Source: Membranipora membranacea (Eukaryota > Bryozoa > Gymnolaemata > Cheilostomatida > Membraniporidae). From it: 64,000 bases of DNA. The stretch covers positions 25,828,162 through 25,892,161 of the forward strand of contig OU612067.1 of assembly GCA_914767715.1 (NCBI GenBank), in the 5' to 3' direction. A model generated the notes under the pieces. The model was not told where the DNA came from. It made no database searches and saw only the letters and a program-made list of their open reading frames with translations. The position numbers and the translations under genes are program-made. Of the stretch, positions 21,765-37,178 are shown in pieces (the first letter of the stretch is position 1; each line of letters starts with the position of its first letter).

Positions 21765-24700
21765 CTACAACAGATACATGTACAGTTTTAAAATTTGTGT
21801 TTGTGATTGTTAAATAGGACAGAGGTTTTGTATGGGAAAATACTCATTTGGGAGGTTATGTCATGGCTTATACAACTACAATACAAATAATATCCGCTGC
21901 TTTGGTATTTGGTAGCGTGTAACATTGTGTCTGTGCTGGAAAAAGGGGTGCAATCATAGAGTTAATAATAAGCCTAAACAGGACACTATATACAGCTGAA
22001 GTGAGGCGCCTGATTGTGGGGCGATGTAACGTTATTGGAAGGTGTAGAAACAATGATGCGATGATTGATTTACTGTCTACAATCCAGGTTTTTTGTTCAT
22101 AACTCGATCAATTTTGATCGGATTTTGAGTTATTTTTGTAAAATTACAACAAATTTTACAGCTTGTCGTGAACAGTTTAATAGTAATTTTAAGCAAAGAA
22201 ATGTTTAGAGGAGAAATAACATCAAGTTTATAACAAGATGCTTCTGATTGCTATAGTAAAGCATCGCTCTTTCTAATTGGAAGACCCCCAGACTGATACG
22301 CGTAATTCTATTGTGTGGCATGAAAGTTGGCAAAAGTTTAATACCACCTGCTACAGCGGTTATAATAAGAAGAAGACTTGCTAGATTGAATGCCATCGTT
22401 TGACGGTGATTGTGTAGGCTTATTACACACAGTTTTAGGGTTATCTCTATATACATCACAATATAATCACAAGATAAACTTAGTCCTGTCATCAAGTAAA
22501 CACACCACTCACCTAACAGATGGTGTCTAGCTGGCAGATTTTTAGTAGTTCGTGGATCGAGTAATAAATAAGTAAATGACATTTTAGAGTTGCCTTCTCT
22601 CCATTTTCGTCCACCAGCCTCAAAGTGAGAGACCATGTCGTCTTGTAACTGAGCAATACTTTGATGTGAGACACTGCCTTTCATAAACTGCTGAAGCTCT
22701 CGAGAAAAAGCTACAAATCATTAAGATATGAGTATTGTGTCATTCATGTTTAATGTATGCTGAAATAATGGTTATAATAGAACAACTGAAAATTCTCAGA
22801 AATTAACAGCTAGTGACAGCTTTCGGTGTTGTGAACCTTCATCCAGCAAGGCCCTAGCTTTGCTTCAAAATTAATATATCCAGAGTTTGTTCACTGTACT
22901 TCTAACAAAAAACATGACCCACTTACTTTAATAAATAACAAACTGAAGCGCTGTGAACACATACCCACAAGGATAAAAATATTCGCCAATTTGCACAGGC
23001 TGGATGGACAGTTATGCAGTTGATGGGTACCAGGCTTTAGTGATACAACTTTAACTTGTATTAAGCCTTCTCACTTACAGCATTGCTGACTGGGGGTGCA
23101 GAGATCTGGATTTTCTCTCAGCTTGAGAAGTCTAAGCTGATAGACTCGGCGCGTAGCTGAAGTAATCGGCCCAGGAACATCTCCTAACTGTGTTAGCTCT
23201 GCATGTAGCTCCACATCAGACAGGTATAAAATCTCTCTGGGTATCACTACTTGGGCTATACTGAAAACATTTACAAAGCTTGCAGTTACTGGTTTATGCT
23301 GATTAACCCAATATGTCTGTCATCAGAACCATGCAGATATCTGCTGCTGGCAGGTTCATTTGATTAAAACAAATCCTCTATGACTTGGCAAGATATCTTG
23401 GTGTACACTAATTTCTCTTAGTTTGCAACGCTACTTATGTAATATTATTTAAATGATTAAAAGCGAGGACCAACATTAGCCTAGGACCTAAGTTGGCCTG
23501 GTCTCTCCCATACTATATTAGATATAACTCACCTTGTATCTTTATCATCACTGCACGTGGAGAGTTGACTGAATGATTTCCAGTCTATAGAGCGCCTGCT
23601 GGAGTTGTCAGATAATGACAGGTCTGTACAGGTGATTGGATATCTCGTCTCACATAGAGTTATATCAGTCTCTAGATCTGTATGTAAGTATTCTACTACT
23701 GAACCATCTCCGGCGCATATCAGAGACTCACGTACCGATACACTGTTAAGTAGTATAAATATTACAGAGTGTCAAATATCAACTCAGCACAGACCATTAA
23801 AGGAGAAACTGAATGTTGAGACGTAACAGGGAATATCCATCCAGCCGTTTAGCATTCATTATGCGATTAGGCTCAACTGTGACATGCGGTCTTTTTATCT
23901 GGATAAGTAAAAATTGGATCTACTGTAAATTTGGAGCATGTTGGTTCTGGCGTAATAGTGGATTTAAATATATATGAAGATTTTGTTAACAGTAACAAAT
24001 AATGTATCATTTCAATGTTTAAAATGTTAAGTCGTACCCCACTCCACTGGAGAATCACATGTGATACGAGCGATCATAAGTGAGCCAAGTTATTGTTTTT
24101 TGGAGAGGGGGAATTAGAAGGCTAGAAGACATTGACCAGGACCTGATGTGCCAATAAAACTAAAAGATGATAGATGTAGCATCTTCACTGTAAGATTATG
24201 ATATAGCACTTATTGGCCTATCTCACATACTGTTTACATATAAAACACAACCGGATCATCATATATCTTCACATTGTGATGTTGAAAACTCATTACCTTG
24301 CAAAATTAATTATGTCAATGACTTGCACAATTTTTTACACAAAACATATTCTTGGCAATAACACCATGTGGGTACATGGAGTAATTAATAATTGTACTGT
24401 CAAGTGTCAATTTCTAGTTGTACTGTCAAATGGTTTCCGGGCGTTAAGCCCTCCCCACTATGACTTAGCATAACATGACCGGGTTATCCTTGTTTATAAC
24501 CATATGAAAAACACAATAGGAATCATAAGTTAAGATTATCTGTGTACCATCAACTACACACATGAGCTAAACAGTTCAAAAAATATACATCAGTAAGGTT
24601 TGGTCTGGACTAGGCCTACTAATTAGGAGCAAAAGTGTGACATCATTCTCAACAGCAGCAAACGGTAAGAACCTTTACTACCATTATCTCACAAGCGAGC

Positions 24701-27700
24701 AACCTCTTCAGCTGAGGGGAACATTTTCTGTGACGACTGTAGTAATTTGTGAATTAAGAAGATAGATTTGAAAGTCTGGCACCCGGCTGTCTCAGGCTTG
24801 CCTCCTACGGTTCCATAATCCCTTTCCGACTTGAATTTGAGAGGCTATATTATGGATATTTGTCTTTATATATTTACACATCACAATAGTCTGGGCTTTA
24901 ACACTTCAGTAGTGATTCTGAGCCCGTTGCAACTATCAAAATCATAGGCTTGTTTTATGTCTACAAACTAAGAAAACTTCATTGGACCAAAAACGGTGAA
25001 GTCTGATTCTAGTGAGTTCTCTTCGGGAAATTTGATGACTATGGAAATGTTTATTTTTAGAAAAGACTAATGTCAGCACAGGCAGCCTTAGAATAAGTTA
25101 TCCTACTACATAACGGAGAAGCTTCTTCTACACAACATGATGTAACATCACATAACAATGATACTGATACAGTCAACACAGCGGCACACCGACAGCCTTA
25201 CAGTATATATGATACTGCTGGGATATTTATAGCTATTACGGCTCTATGTTTATCACATCATATTAAACTATGGTAGACTCAGAGACTAGACAGAGACTGG
25301 TTGGATACTAGCCAGATAATATAGATATCTATTGTCTCTGGGAGAGCTATGACAATGCCATGCATGGAGAATTGTGGACTAAACTGTCAGTGACTACATC
25401 TCTGTCGCTTAGGGTCAATAGCTCTTGGTGCTCTAGATTGCAGTGCTTTTCTAATTGGCACCTAAATGAGATCATAACCCCTTCTATCTATGAAGTTGGA
25501 ACCATTTAGTTTACATCAACCATTGCATATTGCTGATGGCAACTTAGTAACAAGATCTCATAAGACATTGTTGGCATCACTAGAAATCATTGGATGTTTT
25601 TTTCATAATGACAGCGTTTCATACTATTCAGTGCTGCTTAATACTGTTTCCTTCCGATCTTTTACACTCAAAAAATATAACCGGCGTTTTTCAGTACGGT
25701 TCTACAGTTAGCTATGAATATCTTCTGACACAGAAATTCCATTTAGAAGTCGGAAGAGACACATATATATATATTAACTCTAATTCCATATCGCCATGTA
25801 AGGCCAATAACCCTAACACGTACGCTGTGTTTCATAGGGTGGCAATGGTGGATTGGAATGTGCTGTGGGATGAGAGAACACGACTCCGAGTAGTGAATAG
25901 CGGGCTATCTAATTAGCGTCATCGACCCATTCTTTTTTGGGGATGATGAGATGGCGTAATCGGTTCGCACGCTTGCTATTCACTGCCAGGCGATTAGTGC
26001 CGCAGGAGTTGTGGGTTCGAGTCCCACTGGGGGAGCTTTCATTGATGATTGTTCCAGCCCCCAGCATCCTCGGTTGTATACCTCTCCTACCATAACAAGA
26101 TGATATAAAGGAACACTAGTCACCCTACACTTTCTAGTTACCTTAATTACACTTCTTAGTCACCCAACACTTTCTAAGGTACTGAACTGCTAATAGCATT
26201 GGGTCTCTTCATGCGAAAAAGTTAACAAAGCCAGAGAAACAGAAACCTCAGCCACCATGGATTCACCCAATCAACAGGGTTAGTTTATCAGAATACTTGA
26301 CTGACTCACCATAACTTGTCTTCATCTTGCTCTTCCTCTCCATCAGCGATTATCCCAGAACTCCCTGCATACTTCTCGGTGTTATCTCCACTTGACTTGA
26401 CATAATTATCCACAGCCTCATCGTCAGAGCTGTTATCTGAGGTCATCAAGCTAAACTCCTCCAGATTCATCCTCAGTAACTTAGCCTCTAAATCCTCAAC
26501 CTCTGTGGGCAGAGGGGACGAGGACAGGGCCACCTGCTGCACACTGCAAAATGTGTCATAAAATTACTTTTTGTTATATGTTAGTGTAAGGGGTAAACTT
26601 TCAGAAAACCTCGTCAAATAAACAATATAAACAAATAATACAGGCCATGATAGTAAGGTGCTGTTCTATATTACAAGGCATGATGGTAAGGTGCTGTTCT
26701 ATATTACAAGGCATGATGGTAAGGTGCTGTTCTATATTACAAGGCATGATGGTAAGGTGCTGCCTTATAATACAAGTAATGAGGGTGGGATACTGCTGTA
26801 TACTATAAACCAGTCATACCTGAGTAGTGTGTTAGCAGCCGGCTGGGTAGATCTTAGACTAGCACATGTATGGAATGATTCATCACTATCACTGCTGTGA
26901 CGAGGACCAGCAGATTTCTTATTCACTGATGATGTCATGTTGCTCTCAATTCCCGAGTCTTTACTAACGCTCTGTCTAGCAGCCTAAAATCAATCATCAA
27001 GTAAAAAAATATTTGAGGAAAATCAACTCTACAACTAAGAAATCTCAAACAGCGGCTTTACCTTACCACTGAATTTCTTCCTGACTATACAAGTGCATTT
27101 TTTGGTATGATGAAGCACATAGCTATTTGAAGAGGGTGGTAGTTATCAAGATAACCCTCTTTCAGCTGGTTTTTCCTATGCGGTATGGATTAAAAGTACC
27201 AAACTGGAGAGAGGACAACTCCGAATTGAGGCATAAATCAGAGCTCAGATACCTGTATATTACCAGTCATAACCAGTATTACGATTATCGAGTTAGCCTG
27301 ACAACTGTAAATGAAATGAAAGGTATCTGATAAGTCATTACCTCATCTTTCTTGGTGGGATCTCCACCGTTGCGCAGTAAAAGCTGTTAAACTTTGGCAT
27401 TCCCTCTAATTACAGCTACATGTGTGGGTGTTAGCTTTTCTTCATCCCTGTAAAATATCAACTAATCACTGACATACAGACATATCTCATTGTACCAAAA
27501 CATTCACTAAATAAAGCATTATCTGACATAACCTAAAGAGATGAGGGAGGCAACGTATTAGAGATCAATTTGTCTTTGATCGACTCTCTATTGGGCTCTT
27601 TGGAATTGGACACCATCAAATTTGACAGGCCCTAGCATGGAGTTATTATATAATAACTCTTTAGGCTCTAGTCACTCAAATTGCTACATTAGCTTAGGCC

Positions 27701-28548
27701 CCAGGCCTACTCATTTATACAAGGTAATTTAATACTCACTCAACATTAGGATCGCCTCCATCCTGCAGTAAAACTTTGGTGAGCTTGAGAGCATTACTTA
27801 TGTGCATACTGACTACGATATGCATAGCAGAGGCTCCATCTTCTAGACTGTTAGGTGATGCTCCGCTTACACATATCGTCTCCACTAACCTGATAATAAA
27901 TCGGTATGAGTATCAGAGAGAGATTCATCAACTGTCTACTGGACAACTGAATATACCTATGGGAGGTCATGAACCCTAACCCTATGCAAGTTGATCCTTT
28001 AACATTGGTAGTATCCAAAGTGTAAGGCTAAATAACTTTTAATTTTTTGGGTTTTTTTCAATTTGGATGAGCGATGCTTTACTAAAGCAAATTGTCACTA
28101 TCACATCTCTCAAAATTATCGCTCATGTGGTGTTTTAATTTGACAAATTCGTTAAGATTATTCCCAAAATGTAAGTCACTGTAGATAGAGAAATAACTCT
28201 CTGCCTAAGCATGGCCTGTTCAGAAACCTCTCATTGGTTATATGGATGGTGGCTCGTGTAATTCTCACATGATTCTCATTTCCGCAACATTGAAAATGTT
28301 TTACATGTGTTACACTCTATGTGTATCTCTATGAGTTACAAATTAGCGAACAGGAGTAACGTAGCCTATGGCCCATTAGCTATCCCTTCCACCATGATTC
28401 CTCTGAAACCCGACGCATACAGATACATTCCCCGTTGCAGTGATGGGAGGCCACAACAGGTAGTGTGAGCCTCACTAGGTTACTCCATCCCATCTCTTAC
28501 CATTAACCCATCTAGTACATCAATATCACATGATGGGTTACTCTCCAT
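21571..28548 (-). CDS. ANKLE1: ANKLE1-like gene (ankyrin + LEM; GIY-YIG core missing)
   Basis: Exons in transcript order: tentative 28548-28508, then 27889-27740 and 27447-27342 (ankyrin), 26983-26820 and 26543-26310 (Ser/Asp-rich linker), 23742-23533, 23260-23079 (LEM), 22710-22513 and 21764-21571 (flanks of the GIY-YIG domain, stop). All junctions from 27889 on are phase-compatible. ANKLE1 is a nuclease of the LEM/GIY-YIG family that cuts chromatin bridges or branched DNA. Order and wording match that family: SLEDGASAMHIVV and VLLQDGGDPN, the LEM motif, SFTYLLLDPRTTKNLPAR, and YYGVASTW...LLIEGEKQIKPADI. The block that should hold the YIG catalytic residues is absent, and the second ankyrin exon has an in-frame stop (27389-27387), so it may be a pseudogene or catalytically dead. 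Confidence 0.75.
22513..22710 (-). CDS. ANKLE1: ANKLE1-like exon: start of GIY-YIG region
   Basis: Acceptor GTAG, coding FSRELQQFMKGSVSHQ, then RKWREGNSKMSFTYLLLDPR and TTKNLPARHHLL, ending TTA G|GTGAGT. The SFTYLLLDPR stretch is characteristic of the ANKLE1 nuclease domain start. The next expected segment (residues like FYVGKG) is not found in the following 748 bp. Confidence 0.75.
23079..23260 (-). CDS. ANKLE1: ANKLE1-like LEM-domain exon
   Basis: Acceptor TTTTCAG, donor T|GTAAGT. It encodes REILYLSDVELHAELTQLGD and VPGPITSATRRVYQLRLLKL, a textbook LEM domain (LSD...EL...LG...GPIT..TR..Y...L). LEM domains bind BAF and tether proteins to chromatin. Confidence 0.85.
23533..23742 (-). CDS. 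ANKLE1: ANKLE1-like linker exon
   Basis: Acceptor TTAACAG, donor AG|GTGAGT; 70 codons rich in Ser, Thr and Asp (VSVRESLICAGDGSVVEYL ... DLSLSDNSSRRSIDW). Phase 2 at both ends, matching the neighbours. No domain recognised. Confidence 0.6.
23745..26305. other. 2.5-kb intron of ANKLE1-like gene
   Basis: Holds a tRNA-like repeat at 25945-26038. Two plus-strand open stretches at 25047-25271 (ending in a hydrophobic segment, GIFIAITALCL) and 25590-25916 (VDWNVLWDERTRLRVV) look somewhat coding, but no family is recognised and no exon chain was found. Confidence 0.4.
25945..26038 (+). repeat. tRNA-derived Pol III unit (SINE head or tRNA relic)
   Basis: An A-box-like TGGCGTAATCGG and a good B box in GTGGGTTCGAGTCCCAC with a perfect 5-bp T-arm, spaced as in a tRNA with a long variable arm. 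The acceptor stem does not pair well, so a functional tRNA is unlikely. Confidence 0.6.
26310..26543 (-). CDS. ANKLE1: ANKLE1-like acidic linker exon
   Basis: Acceptor TTTTGCAG, donor TG|GTGAGT; encodes VEDLEAKLLRMNLEEFSLM and a strongly acidic, Ser-rich tail (DNSSDDEAVDN ... GEEEQDEDKL). Phase fits both neighbours. Likely disordered. Confidence 0.65.
26645..26780 (+). repeat. 33-bp minisatellite
   Basis: Four near-identical units (GGTAAGGTGCTGTTCTATAT + TACAAGGCATGAT) in an intron of the ANKLE1-like gene. The unit length, divisible by three, creates a spurious repetitive frame. Confidence 0.85.
26820..26983 (-). CDS. ANKLE1: ANKLE1-like Ser-rich exon
   Basis: Acceptor ATTTTAG, donor AG|GTATGA; encodes ARQSVSKDSGIESNMTSSV and HSSDSDESFHTCASLRS, a low-complexity linker. 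It starts in phase 0 after the ankyrin exon and ends in phase 2. Confidence 0.6.
27342..27447 (-). pseudogene. ANKLE1: ANKLE1-like second ankyrin exon with in-frame stop
   Basis: Acceptor TTTTACAG, donor GAG|GTAATG. Encodes DEEKLTPTHVAVIRGNAKV, then TAA (27389-27387), then QLLLRNGGDPTKKDE. Both sides of the stop are clear ankyrin repeat in the same frame, so this is one point change away from an open exon, or a sequencing error. Confidence 0.75.
27640..27659. repeat. 20-bp perfect palindrome resembling fused foldback ends
   Basis: GAGTTATTATATAATAACTC, within CATGG...CTTTAGG, resembles the two termini of the CATAGAG foldback family joined tip to tip. Confidence 0.6.
27740..27889 (-). CDS. 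ANKLE1: ANKLE1-like first ankyrin exon
   Basis: Acceptor ATTATCAG, donor GA|GTGAGT. Encodes LVETICVSGASPNSLEDGAS, AMHIVVSMH and LTKVLLQDGGDPNV, an ankyrin repeat and the start of the next, as at the ANKLE1 N-terminus. The preceding exon should end in phase 2. Confidence 0.75.
28508..28548 (-). CDS. ANKLE1: Tentative first exon of ANKLE1-like gene
   Basis: ATG at 28548-28546 opens MESNPSCDIDVLDG. Ending at GATGG|GTTAAT (28508) gives the phase 2 needed for the 27889 exon, though GTTAAT is a weak donor; the better GTAAGA, seven bases on, is out of phase. It begins only 40 bp from the end of the last TENT4-like exon. Confidence 0.35.
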
Positions 28549-28581
28549 AGGTCTCATAACAGATATAACTGTGCTTATTTA

Positions 28582-33370
<4,789 letters not shown>

Positions 33371-33769
33371 CTTAAAAATCTTTTATCTCTTCATTCAAAC
33401 TAAAAAAAAAGAAATATGCGTATATAAGAAAAGCCTAAAGACATTATGAATGGAATATTGCATTGGTAAGATGGGTAAATGAGCTAAAGGGACTCTCCCT
33501 CCCTCCCCCCCCCCCCCCAAACACAGCAGATGAAGCTGTCAATGAAATCTTTAAATTGCAAAGCTCAACTTTCAGTCAGTCAGGTACTAGGCAAAATTTG
33601 ATCTTATCATGAACGTGAAATAAAAGGCCAAAAGGCAAGACAGGTAAGAAAGGCCGCGCTCTGTACCACAAGGTCTAAGATGGACCCAGTTTAATAACTA
33701 TGGTTTTAACTACTACTTTCTTTCCCCAACAAAATTAATACAATAGACAAGTAAGTAGTTACACATAAG
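33371..33769. other. No exon recognised; C homopolymer
   Basis: Expected location of earlier TENT4 exons, but none is seen. Contains a C run of about 15 at 33507-33520. The retrotransposon follows. Confidence 0.4.
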
Positions 33770-33829
33770 ACAGCAATTTTCTGAGCTAGTCGATTCGACC
33801 GGCTTTATGAAGTTATGAGCCATTATGGC
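33770..33829 (+). repeat. 60-bp flank repeat X before the 5' LTR
   Basis: ACAGCAATTTTCTGAGCTAG onward, nearly the same as the 60 bp after the 3' LTR (41909-41968) and after the left LTR (3116-3175). Confidence 0.8.
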
Positions 33830-34734
33830 TGAGGTAGTTTTGAGGCTATGCATAATATAACGAGCCCAGTAACACTTATTATTGAGGGGACAACTCTTGC
33901 AAAACCAATATAAAGCTGTCTGCTAATATAATGGATGTATCATACCTACTAATTTTGAATATTCTAAATATAGAATATTCAAACAGAGTAATTCTGATGT
34001 GAAAAGGGTTATCTACCCTGATTTAAACTTGAACATATTACACCAATATTATGTAGACGGCTTCAACTTATATATATTTATCGCAGAATCAATCTCACAG
34101 ACATCATAAATATATATTCTATACACATTTAATCTTGGCAATTATCGACATGGAACATGGAATATGGAACATGGAATATTAAGACGGCTGCACCGTCTTA
34201 CAGTATTATCACAGACAGTCTATCGCATTTCCAATAATATCCTCACCAAGTGCGTTTCAGTGTCAAGTCTGAAAATTATAGTCAATACACCTCATATAGC
34301 TAAGGCTACACATATAAGGTTCCGGGTGGGTCCTGCTTAATCTGCTCAGAGGGCAAGGTCAGGGTACATCCAGCTTCGCAACGTATACTATCAGATGTAA
34401 ATGTACCCGCTACAAGCTCCGCCTGTAAGCTACTCGCCACCAGTACGACCCTCAGTAAACAGCTCTGCTAGGTTGGCTTAGCCACCAGTACGACCCTCAG
34501 TAAACAGCTCTGCTAGGTTCACTTAGCAACCAGTACGACCCTCAGTAAACAGCTCTGCTAGGTTGGCTTGGCCACCAGCACGACCCTCTCCAGGCTGAAG
34601 TTATCTATCCAGGAGTTATCCTCTCTCGGCTCATTCATGGTGAGTTTGTTTTGCTAGATACAGCTAGCCTGAAAACCCAACCCTAGCCAGGTAACGGCCA
34701 GGTGTTTCACCCTTTTGATATTTCCCGTACCACA
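33830..34734 (+). repeat. 5' LTR of gypsy element
   Basis: 905 bp, starting TGAGGTAGTTTTGAGG and ending CCCGTACCACA. Shares the 43-bp minisatellite and other blocks with 40976-41908, but differs at many positions and by small indels, so the insertion is not very recent. Confidence 0.85.
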
Positions 34735-34739
34735 GCCTT

Positions 34740-34756
34740 TGGCGTCCTCGGGTGGG
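34740..34756 (+). promoter_or_regulatory. Primer-binding site candidate
   Basis: TGGCGTCCTCGGGTGGG starts five bases after the 5' LTR end; the TGG start is as expected for pairing with a tRNA 3' CCA. The tRNA was not identified. Confidence 0.6.
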
Positions 34757-34851
34757 CATAATTACAAAGGCACGGAGGTTATCGTTGGAGCGGACTCGAC
34801 GATACCCGCCCTCAGCCAGGTCGCTTATTCGAACAATCCACTACTGTCAGC

Positions 34852-35937
34852 TTGACGGACCTGTCAGCCAATTTATCAGCTTCCATTGAGTGGAATCATG
34901 GCGAGATGATGGCGGCCATGGAAAGAAATAAGGCACATACAAAAGAAATACAGGAATACATGGATAGACGGATGACTGACCTGTCATCCATAGTATATGG
35001 GTTAGCTAGTGCTGACCATCAGCATCAGTCGTCGCCTATCCACAGAGAGCCTGACACCGTTTATCAGACTCTTGCACCTAGTTCTGCGAGTCCGCATCCT
35101 GTGCCTGCTCCTAGGAGACGGCCATGTGAAATTCCAGTTGTTGACCTGCCAAGAACAGCCAGAGCTTTTAAACCACTTGGCAACTTGCCTAAGTTTGATG
35201 GTTCTGGTGATCTCACCGCATTCAAACTGTTGTATGCTGAATGTGTAGAGCTAAACGGCTGGGAGGATGAGAAGATCATCACTCAATGGCTTAAACAGTG
35301 CCTAACTGGTGCTGCTAAAGAGTGTATCCTCTATGAGCAGGTCTCAGATTCCAGGACAGTATTTGAAAAATTAGAGAACAGATATGGTAACCATTTATTG
35401 GTGCAAAAATATACAGTGTTGCTAGATAGCCGGAAAAAGGGGCAGCATGAGTCCATCTCCGACCTAGCCAATGACATAAGGAAGATGGTAGAAGTTGTCT
35501 ATCATGACTGTGACAAATTTACAAGGGAGAAAATTACCATCAGTGATTTCATTCGCTCCTTGCCCAGTGTACATATCAAGTACGAGCTGAATCGGGAGTG
35601 CCCGAAAACTCTTGAGGAGGCCGTACAGAGAGCTGCCATCCATGATGTATGGTACGGTCATGACTCGCCCTCCAGGCGTAATCAGAGTCAAATATCTCAG
35701 CCTCCTAGATCCTCACCAGTTGTGCCACTGTCTACAATAGAGCAAAAGAATGTATCACCTCCTATCCCAACCGCTGGTACTCAACCAAGAATAACACGAC
35801 CGTGTAAACACTGTGGTGCGGCTCATATTCCATATGTGTGTCAGCCTTGTCGACACTGTGGAGGCCCCCACTTTGATAACAAGTGTGACCGCCAGGGAAA
35901 TGGGTTACCCATTCCCGGACAATCAATCAGGCAGTAA
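34852..35937 (+). CDS. Gag-like protein with two zinc knuckles
   Basis: Capsid/nucleocapsid precursor of the retrotransposon. Residues of about 120-240 form an LTR-element gag capsid region (FDGSGDLTAFKLLYAECVEL, then QWLKQCLTGAAKE). Near the end are two knuckles, CKHCGAAHIPYVC and CRHCGGPHFDNKC, with spacing CX2CX3HX4C, one residue shorter than the retroviral CX2CX4HX4C. The frame is open from 34762 without an early ATG; the codon at 34852 is TTG, and the first in-frame ATG is at 34906. The start is therefore uncertain. Confidence 0.85.
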   Translation: MTDLSANLSASIEWNHGEMMAAMERNKAHTKEIQEYMDRRMTDLSSIVYGLASADHQHQSSPIHREPDTVYQTLAPSSASPHPVPAPRRRPCEIPVVDLPRTARAFKPLGNLPKFDGSGDLTAFKLLYAECVELNGWEDEKIITQWLKQCLTGAAKECILYEQVSDSRTVFEKLENRYGNHLLVQKYTVLLDSRKKGQHESISDLANDIRKMVEVVYHDCDKFTREKITISDFIRSLPSVHIKYELNRECPKTLEEAVQRAAIHDVWYGHDSPSRRNQSQISQPPRSSPVVPLSTIEQKNVSPPIPTAGTQPRITRPCKHCGAAHIPYVCQPCRHCGGPHFDNKCDRQGNGLPIPGQSIRQ

Positions 35938-35969
35938 TAGGGAATGGGACTCAGAAACATAAACTGTCT

Positions 35970-36600
35970 GAAAAGCCAACCAAGGAATTATTGTATCAAC
36001 ATGGCTATGATGTGACAAAAACTGATATGTTTGAGGTCACCTCACTGAAACCTGCTAACATTGTTAGAAGAGTTATACAGGTACTCACCCTGCCATATAG
36101 TGGACCAGCAAAGGTCACACAGTTCTGTAAACCTAGTATACATACTTCAAAGACTCGCTTAGTTGATCATGGTCTTGGTACTTCAGTATCTCAGCAGTGA
36201 GCTCAGTCTAAAAAGGTAAACATTGAACCGGCCATTGCTATGGTTAGTGAGATGGGATCTAAGCTAGCAGAATTAGAATTGGAGTCTAGCAACACAGGTC
36301 CATCTCAAGGTTATGTTATACCAGATAAGAGTGAATTACCTTCCGCGGAGTTATTGTATCAAAAAGGCTACGAAGTGACAAAAACTGATATGTTTGAGGT
36401 CACCTCATTGAAACCTACTAATATTGTTAAAAGAGTAATACAGGTACTCACTTTGCCTTATAGTGGTCCTGCAAAGGTCACCAGGTTTCATGTACCCAGT
36501 AGGTACGACTCTTCAAGTAGTCGATTAGTGGATCCTGATATGGATAACCCAGTAGTTCAGCAGTACGCTCCGTCTGACAAAGTAAACATTGAACCGGCCA
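35970..36600 (+). repeat. Internal tandem duplication in the gag-pol region
   Basis: A segment of about 365 bp is present twice, coding GYxVTKTDMFEVTSLKP and VIQVLTLPYSGPAKVT in both (35991-36200 and 36351-36490), with the linking part INIEPAIAMVSEMGSKLAE-like also repeated. The first copy ends at a TGA (36198-36200). Confidence 0.8.
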
Positions 36601-37178
36601 TTGCTATGGTTAGTGAGATGGGATCTAAGCTAGCAGAATTTGAATTGGAGTCTAGCATCACAGGTCCATCTCCAGGTTATGTTATACCAGATAAGATTGA
36701 TTTACATGCATCAGGTTTAACTCTTGAAAAAGAGGAGACAACTCTGAACTTATTATTAGAAGTATTACCATATCAGCAATCAGATCCTTCTGATGATCAA
36801 TTAATCGATGTAAGCAGAATACGTCGATCAGATTTATACTCACCTTATGTACCGGTTGAGGTAAATGGGTACAAAACTGTGTTTTTGCTTGACACGGGTG
36901 CTACCACCTCCATATTGAGTAAAGTACATGCTATCAAGCTAGGTATCCTAGATGGTCAGTGTGAACCTGGAAAACCGAAGGGTAAAACTGCAACTGGCAG
37001 TCCTATATCTTGTTATGGCCAGCATGAGGTGAATGTCAAGTTGGGCAGTGAAAACTTGGTAGGACTTATGGAGGTGACTGACATTACTGAAAATGGTTTC
37101 ATTGGCATGGATTTTCTGGTGGCATCTGGATGTGTACTGGACCTTAATGAAATGAACCTCGGCAATCTATACCTCTAG
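36240..37178 (+). CDS. Retroelement aspartic protease region
   Basis: After the duplicated spacer, residues of about 200-310 read VEVNGYKTVFLLDTGATTSI, with the DTG(A) catalytic motif, and later GFIGMDFLVASGC, the second conserved element of retropepsins. The frame closes with TAG at 37176-37178; the continuation lies in another frame (37178-37582), overlapping by one base. Confidence 0.85.
   Translation: MVSEMGSKLAELELESSNTGPSQGYVIPDKSELPSAELLYQKGYEVTKTDMFEVTSLKPTNIVKRVIQVLTLPYSGPAKVTRFHVPSRYDSSSSRLVDPDMDNPVVQQYAPSDKVNIEPAIAMVSEMGSKLAEFELESSITGPSPGYVIPDKIDLHASGLTLEKEETTLNLLLEVLPYQQSDPSDDQLIDVSRIRRSDLYSPYVPVEVNGYKTVFLLDTGATTSILSKVHAIKLGILDGQCEPGKPKGKTATGSPISCYGQHEVNVKLGSENLVGLMEVTDITENGFIGMDFLVASGCVLDLNEMNLGNLYL

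Noticed and set aside
22205-22500. Long continuation of the ANKLE1-like frame beyond 22513
   Set aside because: It runs past a strong donor and its sequence has no resemblance to the family; the phase-correct next exon is 21764-21571.
25590-25916. Plus-strand gene in the ANKLE1-like intron
   Set aside because: Partly coding-like near its end but no start context, splice chain or family; left as unexplained.
25945-26038. Functional tRNA gene
   Set aside because: B box and T-arm are good, but the acceptor stem and anticodon arm do not pair convincingly.
26645-26900. Repetitive protein frame (ITRHDGKVLFY repeats)
   Set aside because: Product of a 33-bp minisatellite in an intron, opposite to the gene strand.
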